From the NCBI RefSeq assembly GCF_001043975.1, contig NZ_LABY01000069.1, forward strand, positions 1 to 61,132: a stretch of DNA of 61,132 nucleotides, written 5' to 3'. Source of the stretch: Methylobacterium variabile. GTDB lineage: Bacteria > Pseudomonadota > Alphaproteobacteria > Rhizobiales > Beijerinckiaceae. The position numbers and the translations under genes are program-made. Shown piece by piece: positions 1 to 8,282 of the stretch. Within the stretch, counting starts at the first letter, position 1. Each line of letters begins with the position of its first letter. The notes under the pieces were generated by a model, which worked only from the letters and a program-made list of their open reading frames with translations, was not told the origin of the DNA and did no database searches.

Positions 1-167
1 CGAGAAGAGGCACCGGCGCCGCCCGGCCGGTCGAGCCGCACCAGCTCGGCCCCCATATCGGCCAGGAGCATCGCCGCGAACGGCCCCGGACCGATGCCCG
101 CGAACTCGACGATGCGCAAGCCCGCGAGCGGCCCGCCGCCCTCCCCCGCTGCGTCCGACGCGATCAT
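1..167 (-). CDS. CaiB/BaiF family (type III) CoA-transferase or alpha-methylacyl-CoA racemase, N-terminus only
   Basis: Only the first 55 residues are in the window; the gene continues off the left edge. The start is the ATG at 167. After a Gly-rich leader the protein reads [20 protein letters not shown], then [17 protein letters not shown]. This is the characteristic first Rossmann-like unit of family III CoA-transferases, and the [17 protein letters not shown] wording is typical of alpha-methylacyl-CoA racemases. The family moves CoA between acyl groups or epimerises 2-methylacyl-CoA. It diverges from an SDR and acyl-CoA dehydrogenase pair, which fits branched-chain or 2-methylacyl-CoA breakdown (inference). 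The choice between racemase and transferase cannot be settled from 55 residues. Confidence 0.8.
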   Translation of the reverse strand, partial: MIASDAAGEGGGPLAGLRIVEFAGIGPGPFAAMLLADMGAELVRLDRPGGAGASS

Positions 168-390
168 GCCCTTATCCCCCCGACGCCCCGACCCGGCGGC
201 TGTCGTCGCTCGCCGGGCGGTGCCTTGACGATGGCCGGCCCGCCCCATAGCGATGGGGCGCCCCCGGAAGCCGCGGGGTCCAGCGACCTGCGCGTAGCAG
301 ACCGGTCCGCCCTTCGCCACGGGCGGATGGCGGCTCGCCGGGTCCAACACCCACCGGTCGAGTGGGAACGAAGGTCAGGGAGGACGGCGC

Positions 391-1152
391 ATGAACGTCA
401 ACGGCGTAGCGGCCATCGTCACGGGCGGCGGATCGGGCCTGGGCGCGGCGACCGGCCGGGCGCTGGCGGCGGCGGGTGCGCGGGTCGCGCTCCTCGACCT
501 GAACGAGGGCGCCGCCGCCGCGGTCGCCGACGAGATCGGCGGGATCGCCCTCGCCTGCGACGTCGCCGACGCGGCGAGCGCCGAAGCCGCGGTCGCCCGG
601 GCCGCCGAGGTCCACGGCCCCGCCCGCATCCTGGTCAACTGCGCCGGCGTCGCCACCGCGGGCCGCATCGTCGGCCGCAACGGCCCCCTCGACCTCACGG
701 CCTACGCCAAGGTGATCCAGGTCAACCTGATCGGCAGCTTCAACCTCCTGCGCCTCGTGGCGGCGGGGGCGCTCGCCCTCGACCCGCTCGAGGGGGGCGA
801 GCGCGGGGTCATCATCTCCACCGCCTCGGTCGCGGCCTACGAGGGCCAGGTGGGTCAGGCGGCCTACGCCTCCTCGAAGGCCGGCATCGTCGGCCTGACC
901 CTGCCGGCCGCGCGGGAATTCGCCCCCGCCGGCATCCGGGTCTGCGCCATCGCGCCGGGCATCTTCGAGACGCCGATGCTGCGCGGCCTGCCGCAGGAGG
1001 TGCAGGATTCCCTCGGCGCCGCGGTGCCGTTCCCGTCACGCCTCGGCCGGCCCGAGGAATACGCGAAGCTCGCCCTCGCCATCATCGACAACCCGATGCT
1101 CAACGGCGAGGTCATCCGCCTCGACGGGGCGCTGCGGATGCAGCCCAAATAG
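391..1152 (+). CDS. SDR-family dehydrogenase, 3-hydroxyacyl-CoA dehydrogenase type II-like
   Basis: A 253-residue short-chain dehydrogenase. The NAD-binding motif TGGGSGLG is at residues 11-18, LLDLNEG at the end of beta-2 indicates NAD(H) preference, and NCAG is at 83-86. The catalytic set includes Ser143 or Ser146, Tyr159 and Lys163 (YASSK). The insertion between NCAG and the active site, and the ending GEVIRLDGALRMQPK, resemble type II 3-hydroxyacyl-CoA dehydrogenases (HSD10-like), which oxidise 3-hydroxy-2-methylacyl-CoA. A ribosome site GGGAGGA lies about 8 bases before the ATG. The acyl-CoA dehydrogenase follows 42 bases downstream, so the two are probably co-transcribed as consecutive beta-oxidation-type steps. 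Family is certain; exact substrate is inferred. Confidence 0.9.
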   Translation: MNVNGVAAIVTGGGSGLGAATGRALAAAGARVALLDLNEGAAAAVADEIGGIALACDVADAASAEAAVARAAEVHGPARILVNCAGVATAGRIVGRNGPLDLTAYAKVIQVNLIGSFNLLRLVAAGALALDPLEGGERGVIISTASVAAYEGQVGQAAYASSKAGIVGLTLPAAREFAPAGIRVCAIAPGIFETPMLRGLPQEVQDSLGAAVPFPSRLGRPEEYAKLALAIIDNPMLNGEVIRLDGALRMQPK

Positions 1153-1194
1153 GCGTCGGCCCGAGAGACCAACGACGGCCCGAGGGAGAGCGCG

Positions 1195-2325
1195 ATGCTG
1201 AGCGACGACCAGATCCTGATCCGCGACACCGCCCGCAGCTTCGCGCAGGAGCGCCTGAAGCCGTTCTCGGCCGCCTGGGACCGGGAGGCGCGCTTTCCCC
1301 GCGAAGCCATCGCCGAGATGGGCGCGCTCGGCTTCATGGGCATGCTGGTGCCGGAGGAGCACGGCGGGGCCGCCGCCGACCACGTCGCCTACGCACTGGC
1401 CATCGAGGAGGTGGCGGCGGGGGACGGTGCCGTCTCGACGGTGATGAGCGTGCACAACTCCGTCGGCTGCATGCCGATCCTGCGCTTCGGCAGCGCCGAG
1501 CAGAAGCAGCGCTTCCTCGGCCCCCTCGCCCGCGGCGAGCAGCTCGCCGCCTTCTGCCTGACCGAGCCCGGGGCCGGCTCGGACGCCGCCGCCCTCAAGA
1601 CCCGAGCCCGACGCGCCGGCAACCGCTGGGTTCTGTCGGGCACCAAGCAGTTCATCACCTCGGGGGCGAATGCCGACCTCGCCATCGTGTTCGCGGTGAC
1701 CGACCCGGAGGCCGGCAAGCGCGGCATCTCGGCCTTCATCGTGCCGACGAGAACCCCGGGCTACCGGGTGGCGCGCATCGAGCACAAGCTCGGGCAGCGC
1801 TGCTCGGACACGGCGCAGATCGTGTTCGAGGAGATGGAGCTCACCCCCGACCTGATGCTCGGCCAGGAGGGCGAGGGGCTGAAGATCGCGCTCTCGAACC
1901 TCGAGGGCGGGCGCATCGGCATCGCCGCCCAGGCTGTCGGCATGGCACGGGCCGCGTTCGAGGCGGCTCTCGCCTATGCGGGCGAGCGCGAGACCTTCGG
2001 GCAGAAGCTCAACCAGCACCAGGCAGTCGCCTTCCGTCTCGCCGACATGGCGACCCGAATCGAGGCGGCGCGGCTCCTCGTGCTGAACGCGGCGCGGCTG
2101 CGCGATGCCGGCCAGCCCTGCCTGAAGGAGGCCGCGATGGCCAAGCTCTTCGCCTCCGAGATGGCGGAAGGCGTGTGCTCCGACGCGATCCAGATCCACG
2201 GCGGCTACGGCTACCTCGCCGACTACCCGGTCGAGCAGATCTACCGCGACGTGCGCGTCTGCCAGATCTACGAGGGCACGAGCGACGTCCAGCGCATCGT
2301 GATCAGCCGCGCTCTCACGGCGTGA
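1195..2325 (+). CDS. acyl-CoA dehydrogenase
   Basis: A 376-residue flavoprotein of the short/medium/branched-chain acyl-CoA dehydrogenase family; it introduces the alpha-beta double bond into acyl-CoA and passes electrons to ETF. The signatures are in the usual order: N-terminal helical domain ([19 protein letters not shown]), [19 protein letters not shown] in the middle beta domain, [11 protein letters not shown], and the C-terminal [20 protein letters not shown]. The catalytic base is Glu360 in YEGTSDVQR near the C-terminus, the position used by short-chain and butyryl-type enzymes. Length is normal. It follows the SDR gene on the same strand and probably shares its transcript. Substrate cannot be assigned; the racemase/SDR neighbours favour a 2-methyl-branched acyl-CoA. 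Confidence 0.95.
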   Translation: MLSDDQILIRDTARSFAQERLKPFSAAWDREARFPREAIAEMGALGFMGMLVPEEHGGAAADHVAYALAIEEVAAGDGAVSTVMSVHNSVGCMPILRFGSAEQKQRFLGPLARGEQLAAFCLTEPGAGSDAAALKTRARRAGNRWVLSGTKQFITSGANADLAIVFAVTDPEAGKRGISAFIVPTRTPGYRVARIEHKLGQRCSDTAQIVFEEMELTPDLMLGQEGEGLKIALSNLEGGRIGIAAQAVGMARAAFEAALAYAGERETFGQKLNQHQAVAFRLADMATRIEAARLLVLNAARLRDAGQPCLKEAAMAKLFASEMAEGVCSDAIQIHGGYGYLADYPVEQIYRDVRVCQIYEGTSDVQRIVISRALTA

Positions 2326-2603
2326 TGCGCCGACAGCTCTGCGAGCCGCAGGGCGTGAGAGCTCCGGTGAACGACATCTTCGGCGGAGCTTGAGCGCCGC
2401 ACCAAGCGGGACGGCGCCTCCGCCGCCGGCGCCTGACGCAGACGCAAGCCGGCGCGCCGAAAACCGGGCAGCGGATCGCCCTGCTCATCTTTCGACGAGT
2501 CGTGTGATCCACGCTCGTCCTTGAGCATTAAGCCGCCTTGACCTGACGCAAGGTCGCCGCGTCGAGCGGGACACTGTGCGGCTTCGGACCGAAGGGCCAC
2601 GGT

Positions 2604-2618
2604 TTAACTTCACGTTAA
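2604..2618. promoter_or_regulatory. CtrA-type box TTAA-N7-TTAA upstream of the c-di-GMP gene
   Basis: The 359-base gap 2326-2684 holds no convincing gene. Its notable element is TTAACTTCACGTTAA, an exact TTAA-N7-TTAA, which is the recognition pattern of the alphaproteobacterial cell-cycle regulator CtrA. It is also an inverted repeat (TTAAC-N5-GTTAA). It lies 67 bases before the GTG start of the GGDEF/EAL gene, inside a short A/T-rich patch in otherwise GC-rich DNA. That is where a CtrA-controlled promoter would sit. Function is inferred from the motif only. Confidence 0.5.
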
Positions 2619-2684
2619 GATTTCTCCTCCCTTTTCGAAGCCCGGCCCGACCCGGCGCCGAGCACGCCGGCAAGGAGCGTACCG

Positions 2685-5315
2685 GTGCATCTTCGTCCCG
2701 ACCGGGAGGCCGAACGCCTCTCCGCCCTGCACGCCCTCGCGATCCTGGACACGGCGCCGGAGGCCCATTTCGACGCGGTGTGCCGCCTCGCCCGCGCGCT
2801 GTTCCGGGTTCCCTACGCGTGGATCTCGCTGGTCGATGCCGACCGGCTCTGGTGCAAGGCGTCCTCCGGCATCCGGTTCGGCCATACCGCCCGGGACGCC
2901 GCCTTCTGCCACCACGCCATCCTGGGCGACGCACCCCTGGTCATCGAGGACGCGACGGCCGATCCGCGCTTTCGCACCGTCGCGCTGGTCGCGGGCGCGG
3001 CGGGCGTGCGGTTCTACGCCGGCGTCCCGCTGGTCCTGTGGCCGGGCCTCCCCGTCGGCACCCTCTGCCTCGCCGATACCGCACCGCGCCGGCTCTCGGC
3101 GGAGGAGGCTGCGCGGTTGCAGGATCTCACGGAGATCGTGGTGGCCCAGCTCCGGCACCACGAGGCCCGGGTCGCCAGCGAGACCGAGGCGGCGCGCCGG
3201 CGGTCGAGCGAGGACGCCCTCTCCGAGGCCAACCGCAACCTGACGCTGGCCGAGCAGATGGCTCACATCGGCCATTGGCGGGTCGACCTCGCCTCCGGCG
3301 CCCTCACCTGGTCCGACGAGGTCTGCCGCATGCACGGGCGGCTCCCGGGGGACTCGCCCCGCCGCGTCGAGGAGGCCCTCGCCTATTACCACCCGGAGGA
3401 CCGCGCGCGGATCACGGCCCTGGTCGCCGCGGCGCTGGAGCGCAGGTCGGATTTCCGGTTCAAGGCCCGGATCGTGCGGGCGGACGGTCAGGAGCGGGTC
3501 ATCGTCTCGCAGGGCATCTGCGAGCAGGACGAGGCCGGCGAGGCCGTGGCGCTGTTCGGCAGCGCGCAGGACGTGACCGAGATCAGCCGGGCCGAGGACG
3601 AGCTGCAGGAGAGCGCGGCGCGCCTGCGCGCCAGCACGGCCCTCCTCGACGCCACCCTGGAGCACATGGACCAGGGTCTGATGATGATCGACGAGGCCGG
3701 TGTGGTGCGGGTCTGCAACGAGCGCGCCATCGCGCTCCTCGACCTGCCGCCGGAGCTGATGCGCTCAGGCCCGGACTTCGACGAGGTGCGGCGCCACCAG
3801 ATCGCCCGGGAGGATTTCGCCCGGTGCGACGCGGCCCTGCGCGAGCAGGTCGCCCGCGCGCCGCTCTCGACCCATCCCTACACCTACGAGCGCGAGCGGC
3901 CGAACGGCACGGTGCTGGAGATCCGGACGGTGCCGCTGCCGACCGGCGGGGCCGTGCGCACCTACACCGACATCACCGCCCGCAAGGCCGCGGAGGCGCA
4001 GGTGGCCCACATGGCCCGGCACGACGCCCTGACCGGGCTGCCGAACCGCGCCCTCTTCCGCGACAGCCTGGACCAGCGCCTGGCCGCCTTGCGCCGGCAC
4101 GGCGGGACCTGCGGCCTGCTCTGCCTCGACCTCGACGCGTTCAAGGCGGTCAACGATACCCTCGGCCACCTCGCGGGCGACGCGCTGCTGCGCACCGTGG
4201 CGGCCCGGATCCGGGCCTGCCTGAGGCAGGAGGACTTGGCCGCTCGCCTCGGCGGCGACGAGTTCGCGGTCCTGCTCGGCGGCGAGGCGTGCCGGCGCAG
4301 CGCCGCCGCCACGGCCGAGCGCCTGGTCGCGGCCCTGCGCGAGCCGGTCGATCTCGGCGGGCGGGAGGCGACGATCGGCGTCAGCATCGGCATCGCCTTC
4401 GCGCCCGAGCACGGGGTCGACAGCGACGCGCTGCTCAGGCGGGCCGATCTCGCGCTCTACCGGGCGAAATCGGAGGGGCGCAACACGTTCCGGCACTTCG
4501 CGGCCGCCATGGACCAGGCGGCGGAGGAGCGGCGGCGCCTCGAGCTCGACCTGCGCCTCGCCCTGCAGCGCTGCGAGTTCGTCCTGCACTACCAGCCGGT
4601 CCACGATCTCGCGAGCGGGCGGGTCGCCGCCGTCGAGGCGCTGCTGCGCTGGGACCACCCGACCCGCGGCCCGCTGGCGCCGGCGGCGTTCCTGCCGCTC
4701 GCCGAGGAGACCGGCCTCATCGTGCCCCTCGGCGAGTGGGTGCTGCGCACGGCTCTGCGCGACGCGAGCGGACTGCCTCCGGAGGTCCGGGTGGCAGTGA
4801 ACGTCGCGGGGGCGCAGCTGCGCCAGGCCGGCCTCGTCTCGGCCGTCCGGGCCGCCCTGGCAGCGGCCGGCGAGGCGCCGGAGCGCCTCGAGCTCGACAT
4901 TGCCGAGAGGGCGGCCGAAGGGGCGGTCGCGGAGGAGAACGGCCGGCTCGCGGACCTCGCGGCCCTCGGGGTCGGGCTCGCCTTCGACGATTTCGGCGCG
5001 GGTGCCTCCTCCCTCGGCGCCCTGCGGCGCCTGCCCTTCGGGCGGATCAAGCTCGACCGCTCCCTCGCCGCGTCCGTGACGTCCCCGGAGAGCACCGGCC
5101 TGGTGCGGGCGGCCGTCGCCCTCGGGAGGGCGCTCGGCATGGAGGTGACGGCCAAGGGCGTCGAGACCGAGGCGCAGCTCGCCCGCCTGCGGGACGAGGG
5201 CTGCACCGGGGCGCAAGGGTTCCTGCTCGGCCGCCCCACCCCCTTCAGCGCGCTGCTGCCGGTGCTCGGCGGCACAGTCACACACCCCGGAAGACGGCGT
5301 AGCCGAAGCGCGTGA
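2685..5315 (+). CDS. GAF-PAS-PAS-GGDEF-EAL sensory cyclic-di-GMP protein
   Basis: An 876-residue, apparently cytoplasmic signalling protein. An N-terminal GAF-type domain (about 10-165) is followed by two PAS-like domains (about 185-305 and 320-435), then GGDEF (about 440-605) and EAL (about 625-860). The cyclase motif GGDEF is intact at 523-527, with an RxxD inhibitory site at 514-517. In the EAL domain the expected residues are Glu651, Asn706, Asp768-Asp769, Lys789, Glu827 and Gln844. The usual Glu of the E-I-T-E motif is Asp738 (LELDIAE). The GTG start is supported by AAGGAG eight bases upstream. It could make and/or degrade c-di-GMP. Its 3' end overlaps the convergent transthyretin-like gene by 38 bases. 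Confidence 0.93.
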   Translation: MHLRPDREAERLSALHALAILDTAPEAHFDAVCRLARALFRVPYAWISLVDADRLWCKASSGIRFGHTARDAAFCHHAILGDAPLVIEDATADPRFRTVALVAGAAGVRFYAGVPLVLWPGLPVGTLCLADTAPRRLSAEEAARLQDLTEIVVAQLRHHEARVASETEAARRRSSEDALSEANRNLTLAEQMAHIGHWRVDLASGALTWSDEVCRMHGRLPGDSPRRVEEALAYYHPEDRARITALVAAALERRSDFRFKARIVRADGQERVIVSQGICEQDEAGEAVALFGSAQDVTEISRAEDELQESAARLRASTALLDATLEHMDQGLMMIDEAGVVRVCNERAIALLDLPPELMRSGPDFDEVRRHQIAREDFARCDAALREQVARAPLSTHPYTYERERPNGTVLEIRTVPLPTGGAVRTYTDITARKAAEAQVAHMARHDALTGLPNRALFRDSLDQRLAALRRHGGTCGLLCLDLDAFKAVNDTLGHLAGDALLRTVAARIRACLRQEDLAARLGGDEFAVLLGGEACRRSAAATAERLVAALREPVDLGGREATIGVSIGIAFAPEHGVDSDALLRRADLALYRAKSEGRNTFRHFAAAMDQAAEERRRLELDLRLALQRCEFVLHYQPVHDLASGRVAAVEALLRWDHPTRGPLAPAAFLPLAEETGLIVPLGEWVLRTALRDASGLPPEVRVAVNVAGAQLRQAGLVSAVRAALAAAGEAPERLELDIAERAAEGAVAEENGRLADLAALGVGLAFDDFGAGASSLGALRRLPFGRIKLDRSLAASVTSPESTGLVRAAVALGRALGMEVTAKGVETEAQLARLRDEGCTGAQGFLLGRPTPFSALLPVLGGTVTHPGRRRSRSA

Positions 5316-5631
5316 ACTTCAGCGGCAGGTGGTGGTGCTCCGCCGGGCGAACGACCGTGAAGCGGAACGGCACCTGGTCGAGGAAGTGCGGTCCGGGCCG
5401 CCCCTGCGCCGTGAAGTAGGCGCCGAGGTGGAACACCGCCTCGTAGGTTCCCGCCCCGACCCCGACGCCCCGCACGACCGGATGGTCGAAGCTGCCGTCC
5501 GGTCCGATCACACCCTCGGCGACCGCGCGCCGGCCGGACGCGTCCAGCACCGCGATCTCGACCCGCAGGCCGACGGCCGGGCAGCCCTCCGCCACGTCGA
5601 CGGCGTGGACCGAGATCCCGCCGGCGCTCAT
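5278..5631 (-). CDS. transthyretin-like / 5-hydroxyisourate hydrolase-family protein with altered active site
   Basis: A 117-residue protein that aligns end to end with bacterial HIU hydrolase: GISVHAVDVAEGCPA at the N-terminus, YEAVFHLGAYFTAQG in the middle, and EHHHLPLKFTRFGYAVFRGV at the C-terminus. His9 and the His cluster at 99-101 are retained. The family's Arg in the DGR motif is Ser47 (PDGS), and the diagnostic C-terminal YRGS is FRGV, losing Tyr and the terminal Ser. It therefore looks like a paralogue with a different substrate or a binding role rather than a canonical uricolytic UraH. Its ATG overlaps the amidase stop (ATGA), implying translational coupling. No other urate-pathway gene is nearby. 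Confidence 0.85.
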   Translation of the reverse strand: MSAGGISVHAVDVAEGCPAVGLRVEIAVLDASGRRAVAEGVIGPDGSFDHPVVRGVGVGAGTYEAVFHLGAYFTAQGRPGPHFLDQVPFRFTVVRPAEHHHLPLKFTRFGYAVFRGV

Positions 5632-7046
5632 CGGGCCGCCTCCGCGGGCCGACCCGGCTCCGGCAAGGCCGGCCATCGATCGGCGAAGGGGCGCCGGCGC
5701 TCCATCGCCTCGGCGAGGTCGAGGAGCCCGTCGTCGCGGCCGAAGCCGGCCACGAGGTGGAGGCCGATCGGCATCCCGTCCGGCGCCGGATCGACCGGCA
5801 GGCTCAAGGCCGGCAGGGCCGCGGCGTTGACCCAGCCGGAATAGACCGCGTGGCCGCGCGGGCCGACCGGCCGGCCCTCGATCACCTCCGGATAGACCGC
5901 GTCGGCCGCCCAGGGCATCGCCGCGGCGGACGGGGTGACGATGAGGTCGAGGCCGTCGAAGGCGGCGCTCGCGGCGTTGCGCAGGGCCTGCACCCGATCG
6001 ATGATGCCGAGGAGCAGCGTGGCCGGTGCCCGGGCGCCCTCCGCCGCCATCGCACGGTAGGGCTCGCTCGCCCGCGCCGCGAGCGCCGGATCGGCCTCGA
6101 ACAGGCGGGCAAGGCCGATCCGGCCGATCTCCGGCCAGAGCGCGTTCAGGCCGGCGACGTCGAAGGGCAGCGGCCCCTCCTCGACCGCGACGCCGAGGGC
6201 CTCGAGATCGGCGAGCGCCCGCCGGCACGAGGCGGCGACGACCGGATCGAGGGGCGCGTCGCCGATGCGCTCGACGTAGCGCGCGCGAAGCGGCCGCTCG
6301 GGCCGCGGCGGCGGGGCGAAGCCGGACCACAGGACCCGCGGATCGGCGCCCTGCATCAGGCTGAACACCGCGCGGCTGTCGGCGACCGTGCGGGTGAGCG
6401 CGCCCGCCACCTCGAAGTCGAGGAGCGGCGAGGGCAGGCCGCCGAGCCGCGGCACCCGGCCGAGGCTGCTCTTGAGACCGACGAGGCCCGTATGGGCGGC
6501 GGGGCGGCGCAGCGACCCGCCGCCATCGGTGCCGAGGGCGATCGGCGCGTAGCCCGCCGCCGTCGCGGCGGCACCGCCGCCGGTCGAGCCGCCCGGGGTC
6601 AGGGACGGGTTCCAGGGGTTGCGGGTGACGCCGAAACGGGCACTTGCCGTGTAACCCTGCACGGCGAATTCCGGCATCGTGGTCTTGGCGAGCGTGACGA
6701 GGCCGGCCCGGCGCGCCCGCGCCACCGGCAGCTCGTCCCGCTCCGCCGCCGCAGCCTCCCCTGGCTCGGCGTAGGTCGAGGGCATCCCCTCCGTGACCAG
6801 AAACTCCTTCACGGTCATCGGCACGCCGTCGAGGGGCGAGAGCGGGGCGCCGGCGCGCCAGCGGGCGGCACTCGCCTCGGCCTCCGCCCGCGCGCGCGGA
6901 TTCTCCCGCGCGACCGCGTTGAGGTGCGGCTCCCAGGCTGCGACCCGGGCCTGTGCCGCCTCGAGGGCATCGACCGGCGAGGCACGCCCGGTCGCGTAGA
7001 GCCGGCCGAGCTCGATCGCGGACAGCCGCCACAGCTCCCCGCTCAT
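5628..7046 (-). CDS. amidase-signature family amidase
   Basis: A 472-residue amidase-signature hydrolase that cleaves a C-N amide bond. The Ser-cisSer-Lys triad is visible: Lys in DGVPMTVKEF, the first Ser in GGSTGGGAAA, and the nucleophile Ser in GTDGGGSLRRPAA. The second residue of the usual GGSSGG is Thr, which is tolerated because the first Ser is the catalytic one. No signal peptide is evident. It is the first gene of a two-gene minus-strand unit, coupled by a four-base overlap to the transthyretin-like gene, and it diverges from an ABC importer across 107 bases. Context suggests hydrolysis of an imported amide, ureide or cyclic nitrogen compound; the substrate is unknown. Confidence 0.92.
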   Translation of the reverse strand: MSGELWRLSAIELGRLYATGRASPVDALEAAQARVAAWEPHLNAVARENPRARAEAEASAARWRAGAPLSPLDGVPMTVKEFLVTEGMPSTYAEPGEAAAAERDELPVARARRAGLVTLAKTTMPEFAVQGYTASARFGVTRNPWNPSLTPGGSTGGGAAATAAGYAPIALGTDGGGSLRRPAAHTGLVGLKSSLGRVPRLGGLPSPLLDFEVAGALTRTVADSRAVFSLMQGADPRVLWSGFAPPPRPERPLRARYVERIGDAPLDPVVAASCRRALADLEALGVAVEEGPLPFDVAGLNALWPEIGRIGLARLFEADPALAARASEPYRAMAAEGARAPATLLLGIIDRVQALRNAASAAFDGLDLIVTPSAAAMPWAADAVYPEVIEGRPVGPRGHAVYSGWVNAAALPALSLPVDPAPDGMPIGLHLVAGFGRDDGLLDLAEAMERRRPFADRWPALPEPGRPAEAAR

Positions 7047-7153
7047 CGGACGGCTCCCGGGATCAAGTCATGCACTGACATGGGCTTTTCCGAAAATGGC
7101 ATACGATTTGCGATCCCGGGGCCAGCAAGATCGATGCCGCAGGAACAGCCACC
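7047..7153. promoter_or_regulatory. divergent control region between amidase and ABC importer, with inverted repeats
   Basis: This 107-base spacer must hold promoters for both directions. A 9-base inverted repeat CCCGGGATC (7056-7064) and GATCCCGGG (7112-7120) brackets an A/T-richer core. The core contains the near-palindrome TTTTCCGAAAA (7086-7096) and GGCATACGATTTGC (7098-7111). The GntR gene of the same cluster (11088) is the natural candidate to bind here. No -35/-10 pair can be assigned with confidence. Confidence 0.4.
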
Positions 7154-8263
7154 GTGACACCATCCGGACCACGCAAGCACGCCCAGGCGGAGGGCCGGTC
7201 CGTCGTGCTCGACGGCATCACCCATCGGTACGGCGGCGCGATCGCGGTCGAGAACGTGAACCTCGATATCCGCGGCGGCGAGCTGGTCTCCCTGCTCGGG
7301 CCGTCCGGCTGCGGCAAGACCACGTTGCTGCGCATCGTCGCCGGCTTCCTGCGGCAGACCGAGGGGCGGGTGATCGTCGGCGACGAGGTGATCGACGCCC
7401 TGCCGCCGAGCCGGCGGGCCGTCGGCATCGTGTTCCAGAACTACGCCCTGTTCCCGCATCTGACGGTGGCCGAGAACGTAGCCTACGGCCTCGCCGCCCG
7501 CGGCGCGCCCCGGGCCGAGCAGGCCGCGGAGGCGCGCCGCCTCCTCGACCTGGTGCAGCTCGGCCATGCCGGAGCGCGCTACCCGCGCCAGCTCTCCGGC
7601 GGGCAGCAGCAGCGGGTGGCGCTCGCCCGGGCGCTTGCCATCCGGCCGGCGGTGCTGCTCCTCGACGAGCCCTTCGCCGCCCTCGACAAGAACCTGCGCC
7701 TCGACATGCAGATCGAGGTGAAGCGGCTGCAGCGGGTCGCCGGCGTGACCACGCTGCTGGTCACCCACGACCAGGAGGAGGCCCTGTCGCTCTCCGACCG
7801 GGTGGCGGTGCTCTCGAACGGCCGCCTCGAGCAGTTCGCCGCACCGACCACGGTCTACGACGCGCCGGAGAGCCTGTTCGTCAACACCTTCGTGGGCTCC
7901 GCCAACGCCGTGCCGGGGGTTCTTCTCGGACAGGACGGCGGCCAGCCGCGCATCGCGCTCGATGCCGGCGGCGAGGTCGTCGCCCGCCCCCTCGCCCGGC
8001 CGATCGCGCCGGGCTCCCGGGTCGTCCTGTGCCTGCGCCCTGAGCACCTTCGCCTCACAGAGGAGCAGGAGGGCATCGCGGGCGTGGTCGAGATGGCGCT
8101 GCCGCTCGGGCCGACCGTCGTCCACGAGGTCCGGGTCGGCGCCGGCCGGCCGCTCAAGATCGCCGAGCCGCGCCTTGGCGGCGGGGCGTTGCGCCCGCCC
8201 GGCACGCCCGTCCGGATCGCGGTCGCGCCCGGCCTCGCCTCCGCCTTCCCGGCTGCCGCCTGA
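7154..8263 (+). CDS. ABC transporter ATP-binding protein, PotA/spermidine-putrescine-like
   Basis: A 369-residue ATPase of the polyamine/iron-type importer family. Walker A is LLGPSGCGKTTLLR, the Q-loop VFQNYALFPHLTV, the signature LSGGQQQR, Walker B LLLDEPFAALD, and the switch His is in LLVTHDQEEA. The C-terminal part (about 270-369) is the TOBE regulatory domain with VLCLRPEHLRL. The start chosen is GTG, preceded by an AGGAA ribosome site about 8 bases away. It leads a tight run of importer genes (ATPase, binding protein, two permeases) with gaps of 8-19 bases. Substrate class is inferred as polyamine-like or another small nitrogenous solute. Confidence 0.93.
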   Translation: MTPSGPRKHAQAEGRSVVLDGITHRYGGAIAVENVNLDIRGGELVSLLGPSGCGKTTLLRIVAGFLRQTEGRVIVGDEVIDALPPSRRAVGIVFQNYALFPHLTVAENVAYGLAARGAPRAEQAAEARRLLDLVQLGHAGARYPRQLSGGQQQRVALARALAIRPAVLLLDEPFAALDKNLRLDMQIEVKRLQRVAGVTTLLVTHDQEEALSLSDRVAVLSNGRLEQFAAPTTVYDAPESLFVNTFVGSANAVPGVLLGQDGGQPRIALDAGGEVVARPLARPIAPGSRVVLCLRPEHLRLTEEQEGIAGVVEMALPLGPTVVHEVRVGAGRPLKIAEPRLGGGALRPPGTPVRIAVAPGLASAFPAAA

Positions 8264-8282
8264 ACCCGAAGAGGAGCCCCCG

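Noticed and set aside
225..2393. A 722-codon plus-strand frame overlapping the SDR and acyl-CoA dehydrogenase genes
   Set aside because: Arg/Gly/Pro-rich translation in the wrong frame of two clear enzymes.
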